Source: Pseudaminobacter sp040049255 (GTDB lineage: Bacteria > Pseudomonadota > Alphaproteobacteria > Rhizobiales > Rhizobiaceae). From it: a stretch of DNA of 64,000 nucleotides. Where the stretch lies: NCBI RefSeq assembly GCF_040049255.1, contig NZ_JBDZDR010000008.1, forward strand, positions 1 to 64,000, written 5' to 3'. The number at the start of each line of letters is the position of its first letter. Position 1 is the stretch's first letter. The position numbers and the translations under genes were made by a program. The notes beneath the pieces are model-generated. The model made no database searches, had not been told where the DNA came from, and worked only from the letters and a program-made list of their open reading frames with translations. Positions 35,549-44,743 of the stretch are shown here, piece by piece.

Positions 35549-35555
35549 TAGCGCA

Positions 35556-36650
35556 ATGACAGATCAAGCCCTCGTCGTCTTCGATGGCGTCGTCAAGCAG
35601 TTCGGCAGCTTCGTCGCCGTGGAGCGCATGGACCTCGACATCCGCAAGGGCGAATTCCTTGCCATCATGGGCTCCAGCGGCTGCGGCAAGACCACGACGC
35701 TGCGCATGCTGGCGGGGCTCGAAGCCCCCAGCCAGGGCGAGATCCGCCTTGCCGGCAAGCGCATCAACGACCTGCCAACCTGGCAGCGCGACACGCCGAT
35801 GGTGTGGCAGAGCCTGGCGCTGTTTCCCTTCCTGACCGTGCGCGAGAACGTCGAGTTCAGCCTCCGCATGCGCGGCGTGGACAAGGCCGAGCGGCGCCGC
35901 CGCGTCGACACCTGGCTGGAGCGCATGCAGATCACCGAGTTCGCCGACCGCAACGTCGCGCATCTGTCGGGAGGCCAACGGCAGCGCGTGGCGCTCGCGC
36001 GCTCGCTGGTCACCGAGCCGGAGATCCTGCTGCTCGACGAGCCGCTTTCGGCGCTCGACGCCCATCTCAAGGTGCGCATGCAGACGGTGCTGTCGAACCT
36101 CCAGAAGGAACTCGGCATCACCTTCGTCTACGTCACCCACAGCCAGTCGGAAGCCTTCTCCATGGCCGACCGCGTTGTCATCATGAGCCGGGGCAGGGTG
36201 GAGCAGATCGGCGACCCGCAGGAGATCTACCGGGCACCGCGAACCCGCTTCGTGGCCGAGTTCCTCGGCTCGTCGAACATTTTCGCGGGCCATGTTTCGG
36301 CACTGGCAGATGGCGCCGTGAGGATCGCCACCGCGGTCGGCGAGTTCGAAGTGGTGCCCAACCCGGCCAAGCCCTTGGCCAAGGGAGACAAGGCAACCTT
36401 CGTCGTCTCGGACGACCGGATACATCTTTCCATTCAGCCCCCGGCTGCCGGGCTCAATGGCTTGCAGGCCGTGGTGGTGGGCGAAGAATTCGTGGGCGCA
36501 ACCGCGGTCGTGCACCTGGAAGCCTCGGACGGAACCGAGCTCAAGGCGCAGAAGAGCCACGACGAGCTGGAGCCGCTCAACCTTTCGCCGGGCGCGGGGG
36601 TCTGGGTTTCCTGGCGCGAGGATGCCGGCCACATTCTCCCGGGGGAATGA
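35556..36650 (+). CDS. ABC transporter ATP-binding protein (PotA/PotG-like)
   Basis: A 364-residue ATPase energising the importer. Walker A is GSSGCGKTT (about 39-47), the signature is LSGGQRQR, Walker B is ILLLDEP and the switch His is in YVTHSQ. A C-terminal OB-fold TOBE region follows from about residue 240. It is the last gene of the four-gene operon, whose order (binding protein, two permeases, ATPase) matches the PotFGHI/PotABCD polyamine-type family. The 3' end faces the DUF1684 gene. Confidence 0.93.
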   Translation: MTDQALVVFDGVVKQFGSFVAVERMDLDIRKGEFLAIMGSSGCGKTTTLRMLAGLEAPSQGEIRLAGKRINDLPTWQRDTPMVWQSLALFPFLTVRENVEFSLRMRGVDKAERRRRVDTWLERMQITEFADRNVAHLSGGQRQRVALARSLVTEPEILLLDEPLSALDAHLKVRMQTVLSNLQKELGITFVYVTHSQSEAFSMADRVVIMSRGRVEQIGDPQEIYRAPRTRFVAEFLGSSNIFAGHVSALADGAVRIATAVGEFEVVPNPAKPLAKGDKATFVVSDDRIHLSIQPPAAGLNGLQAVVVGEEFVGATAVVHLEASDGTELKAQKSHDELEPLNLSPGAGVWVSWREDAGHILPGE

Positions 36651-36758
36651 GGCGGGGCGCCATCAGGAAACAGACGAGGCGTAGGCGACTTCCGGTCTCC
36701 AGAAATGGATGGGCCGAGCCCGTGTCCCCGGCGACTGCGGGCTCGGGAGCCGAGCGCT

Positions 36759-37553
36759 TTAATCGGGCATCTTGAGTTCGCCGGCCTCGATGCGGATCGG
36801 CAGCACGTTTTCGGCAGGCGGCAGCGGGCACACGGCATGGTGCGTGAAGGCACAGGGCGGATTGATCGCCTTGTTGAAGTCCAGCACGATGGTGTCGGCG
36901 GTGATGTCCTCGCCATAGAGGAAGCGCGAGGCGGGATAGGTCTTGTCGCGCGCGGTCTGGTCGCGCAGCACGAATTGCGGCATCTGCGGCGTGCCGTGGG
37001 TCGGCAGCAGCTCATAGCGCACGCCGTCGCGCGTGAAGGCGGCCTTGTGCGTGATCGTCACCTCGGTCGGAATGCCGATGACGGTGTCGACCGTCGTCTG
37101 GATCGGGGTCTCCAGCGGGATCCAGTCTGCGACGATGCGCCAGCTCGGATCGATCGCGAACGACTCGATGCCCGGAAAATTATCGCGTTCGGTCGCCTGT
37201 GTATCGCGCACGCGTAGCGCGTTCTGGCCGTTGAGCGTTGTCACTTCGAGCAGCAACTGGCCAACCGAAAAACGCGGCGGGTTCTTCTTGTCGAGCTTCA
37301 GGCGGATGGGATCGCTGCCATTCGCCGGCGTGAAGGTGACGCCGCCGTCAGGGTCTTGCGTCAGCGTGCCGACGCGCGCCGGGCCCGCCGAAAGCACGAC
37401 GTCGTTGTCCTCGGCCGAGCCGACCGTCACTGAACCCGGTTCCAGCGACCAGCGGCCGATGATGTTGAGCCAGCCGCCATCGGCCTTGAGATTGGCCAAT
37501 CGCCTGGCGCGCCAGTCTTCGATGCTGCGGATATAGTCCTGATCGGTGGTCAT
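36759..37553 (-). CDS. DUF1684 domain protein
   Basis: A 264-residue cytoplasmic protein of the DUF1684 family. The start IRSIEDWRARRLANLKADGGWLN and the later FNKAINPPCAFTHHAVCPLPP with LPIRIEAGE are the characteristic ends of this family; the second resembles a conserved metal- or substrate-binding patch. It follows the peptide-type ABC operon after 36 bases on the same strand and is probably its last gene. AAAGG precedes the ATG. Biochemical function is not established for the family, so a role in handling the imported compound is only suggested by position. Confidence 0.88.
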   Translation of the reverse strand: MTTDQDYIRSIEDWRARRLANLKADGGWLNIIGRWSLEPGSVTVGSAEDNDVVLSAGPARVGTLTQDPDGGVTFTPANGSDPIRLKLDKKNPPRFSVGQLLLEVTTLNGQNALRVRDTQATERDNFPGIESFAIDPSWRIVADWIPLETPIQTTVDTVIGIPTEVTITHKAAFTRDGVRYELLPTHGTPQMPQFVLRDQTARDKTYPASRFLYGEDITADTIVLDFNKAINPPCAFTHHAVCPLPPAENVLPIRIEAGELKMPD

Positions 37554-37589
37554 GCTGCTTGCCTTTGGTCTGAAATTGCTGCGCCTGTC

Positions 37590-38336
37590 CTATCGCGGCA
37601 TGCGCGGAACGCTCTGCAGGAGCTTTTGCGTGTAGGGATGCTGCGGGGCGTCCAGGATTTCGCGGGTTTTTCCGCTTTCCACGATGTGGCCGCGCTCGAG
37701 AATGATGATTTCCTCGCACAGCGAAGCCACTACGCCCAGGTCGTGCGAGACGAACACCAGCGTCATGTTTTCCGACAGGCGCTTGAACAGGTCGACAATG
37801 CGGATGCGCGTCGACAGGTCGAGCGCGCTGACCGCCTCGTCGGCGAGCACAAGCTGCGGGCGTGCGACGATGGCGCGCGCTATTGCGATGCGCTGTCGCT
37901 GGCCGCCCGAGAATTCGTGCGGATAGCGGTTGATGGCATCGGCCGGCAGGCCGACCGCATCGAGCGCGGCCGCCACGGCTTCACCGTGCGAGCCTGGAAT
38001 GCGCAGCGACTGCAGCGGCTCGGAGATGATGTCGCGCACTTTCTGTCGCGGGTCGAGCGAGGAATACGGGTCCTGGAACACCGCCTGCACCGACCGGCGA
38101 TAGTCGCGCATGAAGCCGCGGTCGGACGGATCGAGGGCGGAACCGCCGAAGTTGATCGTGCCGCCGGTCGGCTTGGTCAGCCCCAGAAGCAGGCGCAGGA
38201 TCGTGGTCTTGCCCGAGCCGGATTCGCCGACAAGGCCGACGCTCACGCCCTTCTTCACCGCAAAGGAAACGCCGTGCAGAACCTGCCGCTGCCGGCCGTA
38301 GCCGAAGGTCACATCGCGCACATCGAGCAAGGTCAT
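37590..38336 (-). CDS. ABC transporter ATP-binding protein (DppF/OppF-like)
   Basis: A 248-residue ATPase of a peptide/nickel-type importer. Walker A GESGSGKTT (about 37-45), Q-loop AVFQDPYSSLDPR, signature FSGGQRQR, Walker B LVLADEA and His in FVSHD are all present. PYTQKLLQSVP near the end is the oligopeptide-type C-terminal motif, somewhat shortened. Its ATG overlaps the stop of the partner ATPase gene (ATGA). Confidence 0.92.
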   Translation of the reverse strand: MTLLDVRDVTFGYGRQRQVLHGVSFAVKKGVSVGLVGESGSGKTTILRLLLGLTKPTGGTINFGGSALDPSDRGFMRDYRRSVQAVFQDPYSSLDPRQKVRDIISEPLQSLRIPGSHGEAVAAALDAVGLPADAINRYPHEFSGGQRQRIAIARAIVARPQLVLADEAVSALDLSTRIRIVDLFKRLSENMTLVFVSHDLGVVASLCEEIIILERGHIVESGKTREILDAPQHPYTQKLLQSVPRMPR

Positions 38337-39142
38337 GCCGTTCCCTCAAGCGCGTTGTCGAAGGAGCGGGCCGCCTCGACGAGGGTCTTGGTGTAGTCGT
38401 GGCGCGGCTGGTCGAAGACGGTTCTTACCGGCCCTTCCTCCACCGCGCGGCCGTTGCGCAGCACCGTCACCCGGTCCACCACCGTGGCAACGACCGGCAG
38501 GTCGTGGCTGATGAACAGCAGCGCCATGCCAAGCTCGCGCACCAGGCTGTCGAGCAGCTTCAGGATTTCCGCCTGTGTAGTCACGTCGAGCGCGGTGGTC
38601 GGCTCGTCCGCGATGAGCAGCTTCGGCTTGCAGGCGAGCGCCATGGCAATGGCGACGCGCTGGCGCTGGCCGCCCGAAATCTCGTGCGGATAGGAATTGG
38701 CGATACGCTCCGGCTGCGGCAGCGCGACATGGTCGAGAGACTGCAGCACCTCGCGCTCGACCTCGCGGCGTGAGGACGACTTGCCTTCGCGCGCCAGACG
38801 CCGCGCCAAAGGCCCCGCCACCTGCCTGCCGATCTTCATCAGCGGGTCGAGCGCGGTCAGCGGCTCCTGGAACACCACCGCAACCGACGAGCCGCGCAGA
38901 CCATTCAGCACGCGTTCGGGTGTGCCAACCACCTGCCGGCCGTCGAGCAGGATCGAGCCGGCGGGCAGGATCGATTTGGGCAGAAGGCCCGTCACCGCCA
39001 TGGCGGTCAGCGACTTGCCCGAGCCGGATTCGCCGATCAGCCCCATGCGCTCGCCGGCGCCGAGGGAGAACGACAAGTCGGAAACCAGCGTCTTGTCGCC
39101 GGTCTTCAGCGTGAGCCCGTCGACGGAAAGCAGCGACGTCAT
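38333..39142 (-). CDS. ABC transporter ATP-binding protein (DppD/OppD-like)
   Basis: A 269-residue partner ATPase. Walker A is GESGSGKSL, the Q-loop is VVFQEPLTALDP, the signature ISGGQRQR, Walker B LLIADEP and the switch His FISHD. The start at 39142 overlaps the stop of the permease gene by four bases; the longer frame upstream is not coding. The usual iron-sulfur-type cysteine cluster of DppD C-termini is absent in this short version. Confidence 0.92.
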   Translation of the reverse strand: MTSLLSVDGLTLKTGDKTLVSDLSFSLGAGERMGLIGESGSGKSLTAMAVTGLLPKSILPAGSILLDGRQVVGTPERVLNGLRGSSVAVVFQEPLTALDPLMKIGRQVAGPLARRLAREGKSSSRREVEREVLQSLDHVALPQPERIANSYPHEISGGQRQRVAIAMALACKPKLLIADEPTTALDVTTQAEILKLLDSLVRELGMALLFISHDLPVVATVVDRVTVLRNGRAVEEGPVRTVFDQPRHDYTKTLVEAARSFDNALEGTA

Positions 39143-40005
39143 CGCGAGACCCTCCGCGTCGGGTCGCCAATGTCGCGCAGGCCGTCGGCCAGCAGGTTGA
39201 TGCCGATCACCAGCATCACCAGCGCGATGCCGGGCGCGATAGCGCCAATAGGGGCCGTGTAGACCGTGCCCTGCGCTTCCTGCAGCAGGCGGCCCCACGA
39301 GGCATTGGGCGGCGGCGCGCCAAGCCCGAGATAGGACAGCGAGGATTCGGCAATGACCGCGATGCCGAACTGCAGCGCGAAATTGACGCTGAGCGTCGGC
39401 CAGATGTTGGGCAGCACATGCCGGACCACTACGCCCGGCCACGAGGTGCCGGAGGTGCGAGAAGCGGTGATGTAGTCGTTCTGCAGCACGCGCTTGGCGA
39501 GGATGCGCGTCAGCCGCGCCACAATGGCCGACATGGCGATGCCGAGCGCCAGTATCGCTGTCCAGAGGCTTGCGCTTTCGCTTGCCGCCACCACCAGCAT
39601 TGCCAGAAGGAGCGTCGGAAAGGCGATGAGGATATCGAGCGTGGCGGCCAGCGCATCGTCGAGAAAGCGTGTCGCAAAGGCTGCCAGCAGCCCGATGGTG
39701 ACGCCGATGGCCGCGCCGATGGCCACCGCGCCTGCGCCGACGATGAGGGCGATGCGCGAGCCGATCATGATCTGGGTGAAGAAATCCCGGCCCAGCCGGT
39801 CGGTGCCCGCCCAATGCGCGAAGGATGGCGGCTCGAGCCGGCCGCCGGTCGTGCTGGCAGGGTCGTAAGGCGTCCAGAACAGCGTCAACAAGGCGACGAC
39901 GACATGGATGCCGACCAGGATCAGGCCGACGGTGAGGGCCGGCGACCAACGCGGCCGCCGCGCAGTCGTTTCCGCGGCGGGCGTGAATTCGTCTGCGGCG
40001 CTCAT
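39139..40005 (-). CDS. ABC transporter permease (DppC-like)
   Basis: A 288-residue permease with an N-terminal cytoplasmic stretch, a first helix at LTVGLILVGIHVVVALLTLF and five further membrane segments. The DppC signature GTDRLGRDFFTQIMIGSRIAL is clear, and the EAA-type loop is SRTSGTSWPGVVVRHVLPN. Its ATG overlaps the stop of the DppB-like gene. Together they form the channel of the importer. Confidence 0.92.
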   Translation of the reverse strand: MSAADEFTPAAETTARRPRWSPALTVGLILVGIHVVVALLTLFWTPYDPASTTGGRLEPPSFAHWAGTDRLGRDFFTQIMIGSRIALIVGAGAVAIGAAIGVTIGLLAAFATRFLDDALAATLDILIAFPTLLLAMLVVAASESASLWTAILALGIAMSAIVARLTRILAKRVLQNDYITASRTSGTSWPGVVVRHVLPNIWPTLSVNFALQFGIAVIAESSLSYLGLGAPPPNASWGRLLQEAQGTVYTAPIGAIAPGIALVMLVIGINLLADGLRDIGDPTRRVSR

Positions 40006-41030
40006 GACGCGGCTCCTGCCTTGTCGCGCAAGCGCGGGTCGATCAGCCGCTGCACCAGGTCGGCCGTGAAGCCGACCAGAAGCACCAGAAGCGTGGAAAT
40101 GAAGAGCACGCCCTGGACATTCGGATAGTCTCGTTGCTCGATGCCGAGCAGCAGCATGGAACCGAGGCCCGGTAGGGTGAAGACGCGCTCGACCACGACC
40201 GCGCCCAGCAGCGTGGACGCCAGCTCTATGCCGAGAATGGAGATGACGGGCACCGAGCCGTTGCGGATGCCGTGCCGCACCAGCGCTTCCGTAAAACTGG
40301 CGCCGAGCGCGCGGGCCGTGCGCAGATAGTCGCTGCCCAGCACGTCCTGCGTGGCCGAGCGCACATAGCGCAGCAGCGAGGCGGACATCACGATGGCTAT
40401 CGTCAGCACCGGCAGGGCAAGCGCCCGCAGCGCCTCGGCCGGCGCATGCCAGCCACGTGACGGAAAGCCGCCGGACGGGAAGAGGCGCAGATTGATGGCA
40501 AATGCAGTGACCAGCAATATGCCCACCCAGAAGACGGGGATGGCGATGCCGAGCTGCGAGATGGTCGAGATCAGGGCGCCATACCAGCGATCCGCCTTCA
40601 CCGCCGAGACGATGCCGAGCGGCACCGCGATGAGTATGGCGAGCACGAAGGCCATCAGTGTCAGCGGCAGCGTAACGGTCAGGCGCGCGGCGATTTCGCC
40701 GGCGACGGAAGCGCCGCTGATAAAGGAATTGCCGAGGTCGAAACGCGCGAGACTGCTCAGAAAGCGCAGGAACTGTTGTCCGAGCGGCAGGTTGGAGCCG
40801 ACCTGCTCGCGCGCGGCCTCGATCTGCCGCGGGTCGGCGCCCACCGACAGCAGCGCATTGGCCGGGTCGCCGGGAAGCAGCCTCAGCAGCACGAAAAGAA
40901 CCAGAGATGCGATGAAGAGCGACAGGACCAGAATGGCGAGCCGCCGGAGGATGTAGGCGAGAATGAGCGGGTTCCTTTCGTCCCCAACGGAAACATCGTG
41001 CGGAATTGCTTCCGCACGATGTTCAGTCAA
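40002..41030 (-). CDS. ABC transporter permease (DppB-like)
   Basis: A permease of up to 342 residues. The true domain starts at LAYILRRLAILVLSLFIAS, and the DppB motif LLRLLPGDPANALL follows. The EAA loop is YLRTARALGASFTEALVRHGIRN. The only standard in-frame start is a TTG at 41030, which gives a 24-residue hydrophilic extension and has no clear ribosome site. An ATT 22 codons later is preceded by AAAGGA and would give the usual N-terminus. The exact start is therefore uncertain. It lies 50 bases after the binding-protein gene. Confidence 0.88.
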   Translation of the reverse strand: MTEHRAEAIPHDVSVGDERNPLILAYILRRLAILVLSLFIASLVLFVLLRLLPGDPANALLSVGADPRQIEAAREQVGSNLPLGQQFLRFLSSLARFDLGNSFISGASVAGEIAARLTVTLPLTLMAFVLAILIAVPLGIVSAVKADRWYGALISTISQLGIAIPVFWVGILLVTAFAINLRLFPSGGFPSRGWHAPAEALRALALPVLTIAIVMSASLLRYVRSATQDVLGSDYLRTARALGASFTEALVRHGIRNGSVPVISILGIELASTLLGAVVVERVFTLPGLGSMLLLGIEQRDYPNVQGVLFISTLLVLLVGFTADLVQRLIDPRLRDKAGAAS

Positions 41031-41080
41031 ACCAGTGGCCGCCGCTTTCCGATATGGGCGACGGCCTTACTGTGCCGGGC

Positions 41081-42622
41081 TCAGTCCGCGTTCTTCTTGA
41101 TGCCGTAGGCGAAGAACTGCGAATTCAACCCGTTGACCGGATAGCCGCTGACATTGGCCTTCGATATCACGATCTGCGGGTAGAGATAAAGCCAGCTGCT
41201 GGCCGCGTCCGCGGCGATGATGCGGTTGGCTTCGGTCAGCTTGGCGGTCTGCTCGTCGGTCGTGGTGCTGGTCTCGGCCGACTTGATCAGGTCCACGACC
41301 TCGGGGTTGTTGTAGCCCCAGTAGAAGTCGGGATTGCCGTAGAACACGATGTCGCGGTGGTTCACGTGCTCCTGCAGCGTCGCCTGGAAGTCGTGCGCCT
41401 TGTAGATCTTCGTGTACCACTCATTGGCGGTGATCAGGTTGATGTTGACCGTGATGCCGACCTTGGCCAGTTCGCTCTTGACGAACTGGGCGACGATCGG
41501 GTGCGGGTCGTAGTTGGGCGTGTCGAGCGAGAAGGTGAAGCCGTCGGCGTGGCCAGCCTCGGCCAGCAGTGCCTTGGCGCTCTCCACATCATACGGATCG
41601 ACGCCGGTGAGATCGACATACCACGGGTCCGTCGGCGGCACGAAGGAGCCGATCAGCGTACCATATTCGCCCCAGATCGAGTTGAGCAGCTTCTTCTTGT
41701 CGATGGCGCGGGCAATCGCCTTGCGCACCTTGACGTTGCTGAAGGGCTCGACACGATCGTTGAAGGCGAGCAGTTCCTTGGTGGTGGACTGGCCCTCGCT
41801 GACCTTGAACTCCGGATTGTCCTTGAACTGGGCAAGCGAATCCGGGCTCTGGACGCTGGTGATGATGTCCACCGCGCCCGTGAGCAGCGCGTTGTTCAGC
41901 GCGGTCGCGTCGGTGAAGTAGTTGAATACGACTTCCCCATTGGTCGGCTTCTCGCCCCAATACCCGTCGAAGCGTTTTAGGGAGATCGTCGAGCCGCGGC
42001 GCCAGTCTTCCAGTGTGTAAGGGCCAGTTCCATCTTCTTTGGCGGTGATGTCGGCGGCGGCGTCGTTGACGATCCACACATAGCTCAGATTGTAGGGCAG
42101 CGAGATCGAGCGCGACGAAAGCTTGATGACGACCGTGCTGTCATCCGGCGTTTCGATCGAGCTGATGGGCTCGAGGCTCTTCTTGCGCGAGCTCTTGGAA
42201 TCGGGGGCGACGACGCGCTCGATGCTGTACTTGACGTCCTTGGCGGTCAGCGGATCGCCGGAATGGAATTTTACGCCCGGCAGCAGGGTGATCGTGTAGG
42301 TCAGGCCGTCGTCGCTGACCTTGTAGTCGCTGACCAGCACGTTTTCGACCGCACCCGCATCGGTCAGGCGGAACAGCGCCTCATAGACGTTGCTGTTGAA
42401 GGCCTCGTTGATGCCCTGGCCCGCGCCGGCGGTGTTGTCGAGGTTCTGCGGCTCGTAGAGCGAGCCGATCTTGATCGACGCATCGGCGTCGTAGCCCTCG
42501 GCCGCCTGCAGGGCGGAACCGGTCGACAACAGGCCGACAAATGCCGCGGTGACCGCGAGGGCGGCAATCTTGCGCCTGCCCGTCTTTGAATATTTGTCCA
42601 GCAGGACGGTTGCACCAATCAT
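41081..42622 (-). CDS. ABC transporter substrate-binding protein (peptide/nickel family, DppA-like)
   Basis: A 513-residue periplasmic binding protein. A signal peptide includes IAALAVTAAFVGLLSTG and ends near ALQA (about residue 40). Family features include YTITLLPGVKFHSGDPLTAKDVKYSIER, the KVRKAIARAIDKKKLL block and DPHPIVAQFVKSELAKVGI. The start is preceded by CAGGAG at eight bases. It heads the operon of two permeases, two ATPases and DUF1684. Family members bind di- or oligopeptides, opines, glutathione or nickel complexes; the ligand here is unknown. Confidence 0.92.
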   Translation of the reverse strand: MIGATVLLDKYSKTGRRKIAALAVTAAFVGLLSTGSALQAAEGYDADASIKIGSLYEPQNLDNTAGAGQGINEAFNSNVYEALFRLTDAGAVENVLVSDYKVSDDGLTYTITLLPGVKFHSGDPLTAKDVKYSIERVVAPDSKSSRKKSLEPISSIETPDDSTVVIKLSSRSISLPYNLSYVWIVNDAAADITAKEDGTGPYTLEDWRRGSTISLKRFDGYWGEKPTNGEVVFNYFTDATALNNALLTGAVDIITSVQSPDSLAQFKDNPEFKVSEGQSTTKELLAFNDRVEPFSNVKVRKAIARAIDKKKLLNSIWGEYGTLIGSFVPPTDPWYVDLTGVDPYDVESAKALLAEAGHADGFTFSLDTPNYDPHPIVAQFVKSELAKVGITVNINLITANEWYTKIYKAHDFQATLQEHVNHRDIVFYGNPDFYWGYNNPEVVDLIKSAETSTTTDEQTAKLTEANRIIAADAASSWLYLYPQIVISKANVSGYPVNGLNSQFFAYGIKKNAD

Positions 42623-42912
42623 TCAAACTGCTCCTGAATTAGCTTTTGCCGGGCGGCGGAGAGCCCTTGAACCGCGACCGGTCGACCATCCCTTCAATCC
42701 GTGGCAGCGGACAAGCTCCGGCTGCTTCAGATAAGGGCATCGGCGCCCAAGTGGAATCCCCGCAGCCGCACAAACTGTCGATGTGCCGAATATGCCGTGG
42801 GGCAGGCGCGTTGCCGAGGATTTTTATGCTCCTCCCAAGCAAAGTTTGAAAATCCAAAGGCGCAATGGCGCCGCCCCGGAGACAATAATTCCGGGCCCGC
42901 ACGGAAAGCTCT
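42623..42912. other. Intergenic region between two minus-strand operons
   Basis: This gap should carry the end of the oxidase transcript and the promoter of the peptide-type ABC operon. Two small dyads lie near the oxidase end: CCCGGA/TCCGGG (42875-42895) and GGCGC/GCGCC (42859-42872). Read on the minus strand the second is followed by TTTGG, which may be a weak terminator. No gene is seen. Confidence 0.35.
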
Positions 42913-43293
42913 CTACTGCGCGGCGCTGAACGACAGCATGCGGGTAAGCGAGGTGTAGTCGGATTCCAGCGCCATGATGGTCAGGAACACCAGTATCAGC
43001 AGCGGCGGCACCAGGATGGCATAGGTAAGCGCCAGCCGCTCCCAGGCCATGTGCATGAAGATCGCCACGATCAGCCCCGCCTTCAGCAGCATCAGGGTTA
43101 CGATCAGCCCCCAACGCAGATAGCCGTGCAGGTTGAAATAATCGACCGCGTAGGAGCATGCGCTCAGGATGAACAGCCAGCCCCAGACGACGAGGTATAG
43201 CCTTATAGGGTGCTGCTGGCCTTCCGCATGTGCCGCCTGCGCCAGGCTGGTGTCGCCGTGCAATCCCCGGTCCTGTGCTTCTGCCTGTACCAT
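42913..43293 (-). CDS. Cytochrome oxidase subunit IV, prokaryotic type
   Basis: A 126-residue protein with three transmembrane segments: IRLYLVVWGWLFILSACSYAV, YLRWGLIVTLMLLKAGLIVAIF and ALTYAILVPPLLILVFLTIM. The MHMAWE motif after the second helix is characteristic of the COX4_pro family. It is the last gene of the oxidase operon, nine bases after the subunit III gene. Its role is assembly or stabilisation of the complex; it carries no redox centre. Confidence 0.88.
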   Translation of the reverse strand: MVQAEAQDRGLHGDTSLAQAAHAEGQQHPIRLYLVVWGWLFILSACSYAVDYFNLHGYLRWGLIVTLMLLKAGLIVAIFMHMAWERLALTYAILVPPLLILVFLTIMALESDYTSLTRMLSFSAAQ

Positions 43294-43302
43294 CGCACCA
43301 CC

Positions 43303-44025
43303 TCACCAAAGATAGAAGAACGCGAAGATGAACACCCAAACCAGATCGACGAAGTGCCAGTAGAGGCCCATGATCTCGACGTTTTCATAGCGGCCGCGCC
43401 GGCTGGTGAAGAACCCGGGCGCACCGCGGTCGAAATCGCCGCGCAGCACCTTGCGCGCGGTGATCAAGAGGAAGATCACGCCGAAGGTCACGTGGGTGCC
43501 GTGAAAGCCGGTGATCATGAAGAAGGACGAGCCGAACTGCGCCGCCCCCCATGGGTTGCCCCAGGGTCGCACGCCTTCCATGATGAGCTTGGTCCATTCG
43601 AACGCCTGCATGCCGACGAAGGTAGCGCCAAGGGCTGCGGTTGCCAGCATCAGCGCGGCTGTTTTCCGGCGGTCGCGGCGGTAGCCGAAATTGACCGCCA
43701 TCGCCATCGTGCCACTCGATGAGATCAGCACGAAGGTCATGATGGCGATCAGGAGCAGCGGCACCTCGTGGCCGCCGATATGCAGCGCGAAAACCTCGGC
43801 CGTGTTCGGCCACGGCACCGTCGTCGACATGCGCGCGGTCATGTAGGCCAGCAGGAAGCAGCCGAAGACGAAGGTGTCGCTGAGCAGGAAGATCCACATC
43901 ATGGCCTTCCCCCAGGAAACGTTCTTGAACGCCCGCTGGTCCGAGGCCCAATCGGCCGCTATCCCGCGCATGCCTTGCGGCCGTGCCGCGGTGTGAGAGA
44001 CATGTTCCGGCGTTGTGTCGGCCAT
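43303..44025 (-). CDS. coxP: Cytochrome c oxidase subunit III
   Basis: A 240-residue subunit III with about five to six transmembrane helices. A cytoplasmic start precedes the helix MMWIFLLSDTFVFGCFLLAYM. GFHGTHVTFGVIFLLITARK and YWHFVDLVWVFIFAFFYLW are the classical subunit III signatures. In gene order it corresponds to coxP of the Bradyrhizobium coxMNOP alternative oxidase; the symbol is assigned by order and similarity remembered from that operon. It follows the other subunit III-like gene after 13 bases. Confidence 0.88.
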   Translation of the reverse strand: MADTTPEHVSHTAARPQGMRGIAADWASDQRAFKNVSWGKAMMWIFLLSDTFVFGCFLLAYMTARMSTTVPWPNTAEVFALHIGGHEVPLLLIAIMTFVLISSSGTMAMAVNFGYRRDRRKTAALMLATAALGATFVGMQAFEWTKLIMEGVRPWGNPWGAAQFGSSFFMITGFHGTHVTFGVIFLLITARKVLRGDFDRGAPGFFTSRRGRYENVEIMGLYWHFVDLVWVFIFAFFYLW

Positions 44026-44038
44026 TCCGCGTCTCCTC

Positions 44039-44743
44039 CTAGCTCAGCAGCCGGCGGCAGATGTCGATGAAATTGGCGGCCCAGCCCATCAGCACGACAA
44101 ACAGGACCAGCCAGACGATGAGCAGGGCGTGCCAGTAGATTGCGCACAGTTCGGCGGACAGGGCCATCCGGGCGGTTCGGCCGCCCTGCCATGCCCTTAT
44201 GTTGGTGCGGCCGAGCGCTACCAGGCCGCCGAGCACGTGCAGGCCATGCATGGCCGTCAGCAGGTAGAAGAAGCTGACGGCGGGGTTCACGGTAACGAAA
44301 TAGCCTTCGTCGGCGAGCTGTTGCCAGGCCAGCAACTGGCCGGCAAGGAAGGCAATCGAGGTCAAGCCCGCCGCAAGAAGCGCAAGGCGCAGATTGTCGA
44401 CGCGCCCGCGATGAGCAGACAGCACCGCGCAGTGCATGGCCACGCTGGCCAGAATCAGCATTCCCGTGTTGAGCCACAGCACTTGCGGCATGGGTGCCGG
44501 CTGCCAGTCGGCATAGGCCATGCGCATGAGGTAGGCGCCGATGAATAGCGCAAACAGCGCGCCGACCACGGCGATGAACACGCCGAGCCCGATCCTTGCC
44601 GGATGCGTCGCGGGCGCCTCCGTCTGGGGGAAGGCAGTGGCCGGCCCCACTTCCAGCCACGGCTTGGACATCAGCCTCTGGCGCGACAGCCACCAGCCGA
44701 TGACGGCCAGTAGCCCTGCCAGGAATATCAGTATCGCGCTCAT
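44039..44743 (-). CDS. coxO: Second subunit III-like oxidase protein
   Basis: A 234-residue membrane protein with about six or seven helices, beginning with ILIFLAGLLAVIGWWLS. AMHGLHVLGGLVAL and IYWHALLIVWLVLFVVLMG correspond to the conserved helices of subunit III, but the rest is divergent. Presence of two subunit III-like genes in a row is the hallmark of the coxMNOP type operon. Its ATG overlaps the stop of the subunit I gene by four bases. Confidence 0.85.
   Translation of the reverse strand: MSAILIFLAGLLAVIGWWLSRQRLMSKPWLEVGPATAFPQTEAPATHPARIGLGVFIAVVGALFALFIGAYLMRMAYADWQPAPMPQVLWLNTGMLILASVAMHCAVLSAHRGRVDNLRLALLAAGLTSIAFLAGQLLAWQQLADEGYFVTVNPAVSFFYLLTAMHGLHVLGGLVALGRTNIRAWQGGRTARMALSAELCAIYWHALLIVWLVLFVVLMGWAANFIDICRRLLS

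Noticed and set aside
36741..36755. Hairpin GCTCGG-GAG-CCGAGC between convergent genes
   Set aside because: Followed only by GCTTT and overlapping the DUF1684 end; too weak to call a terminator.
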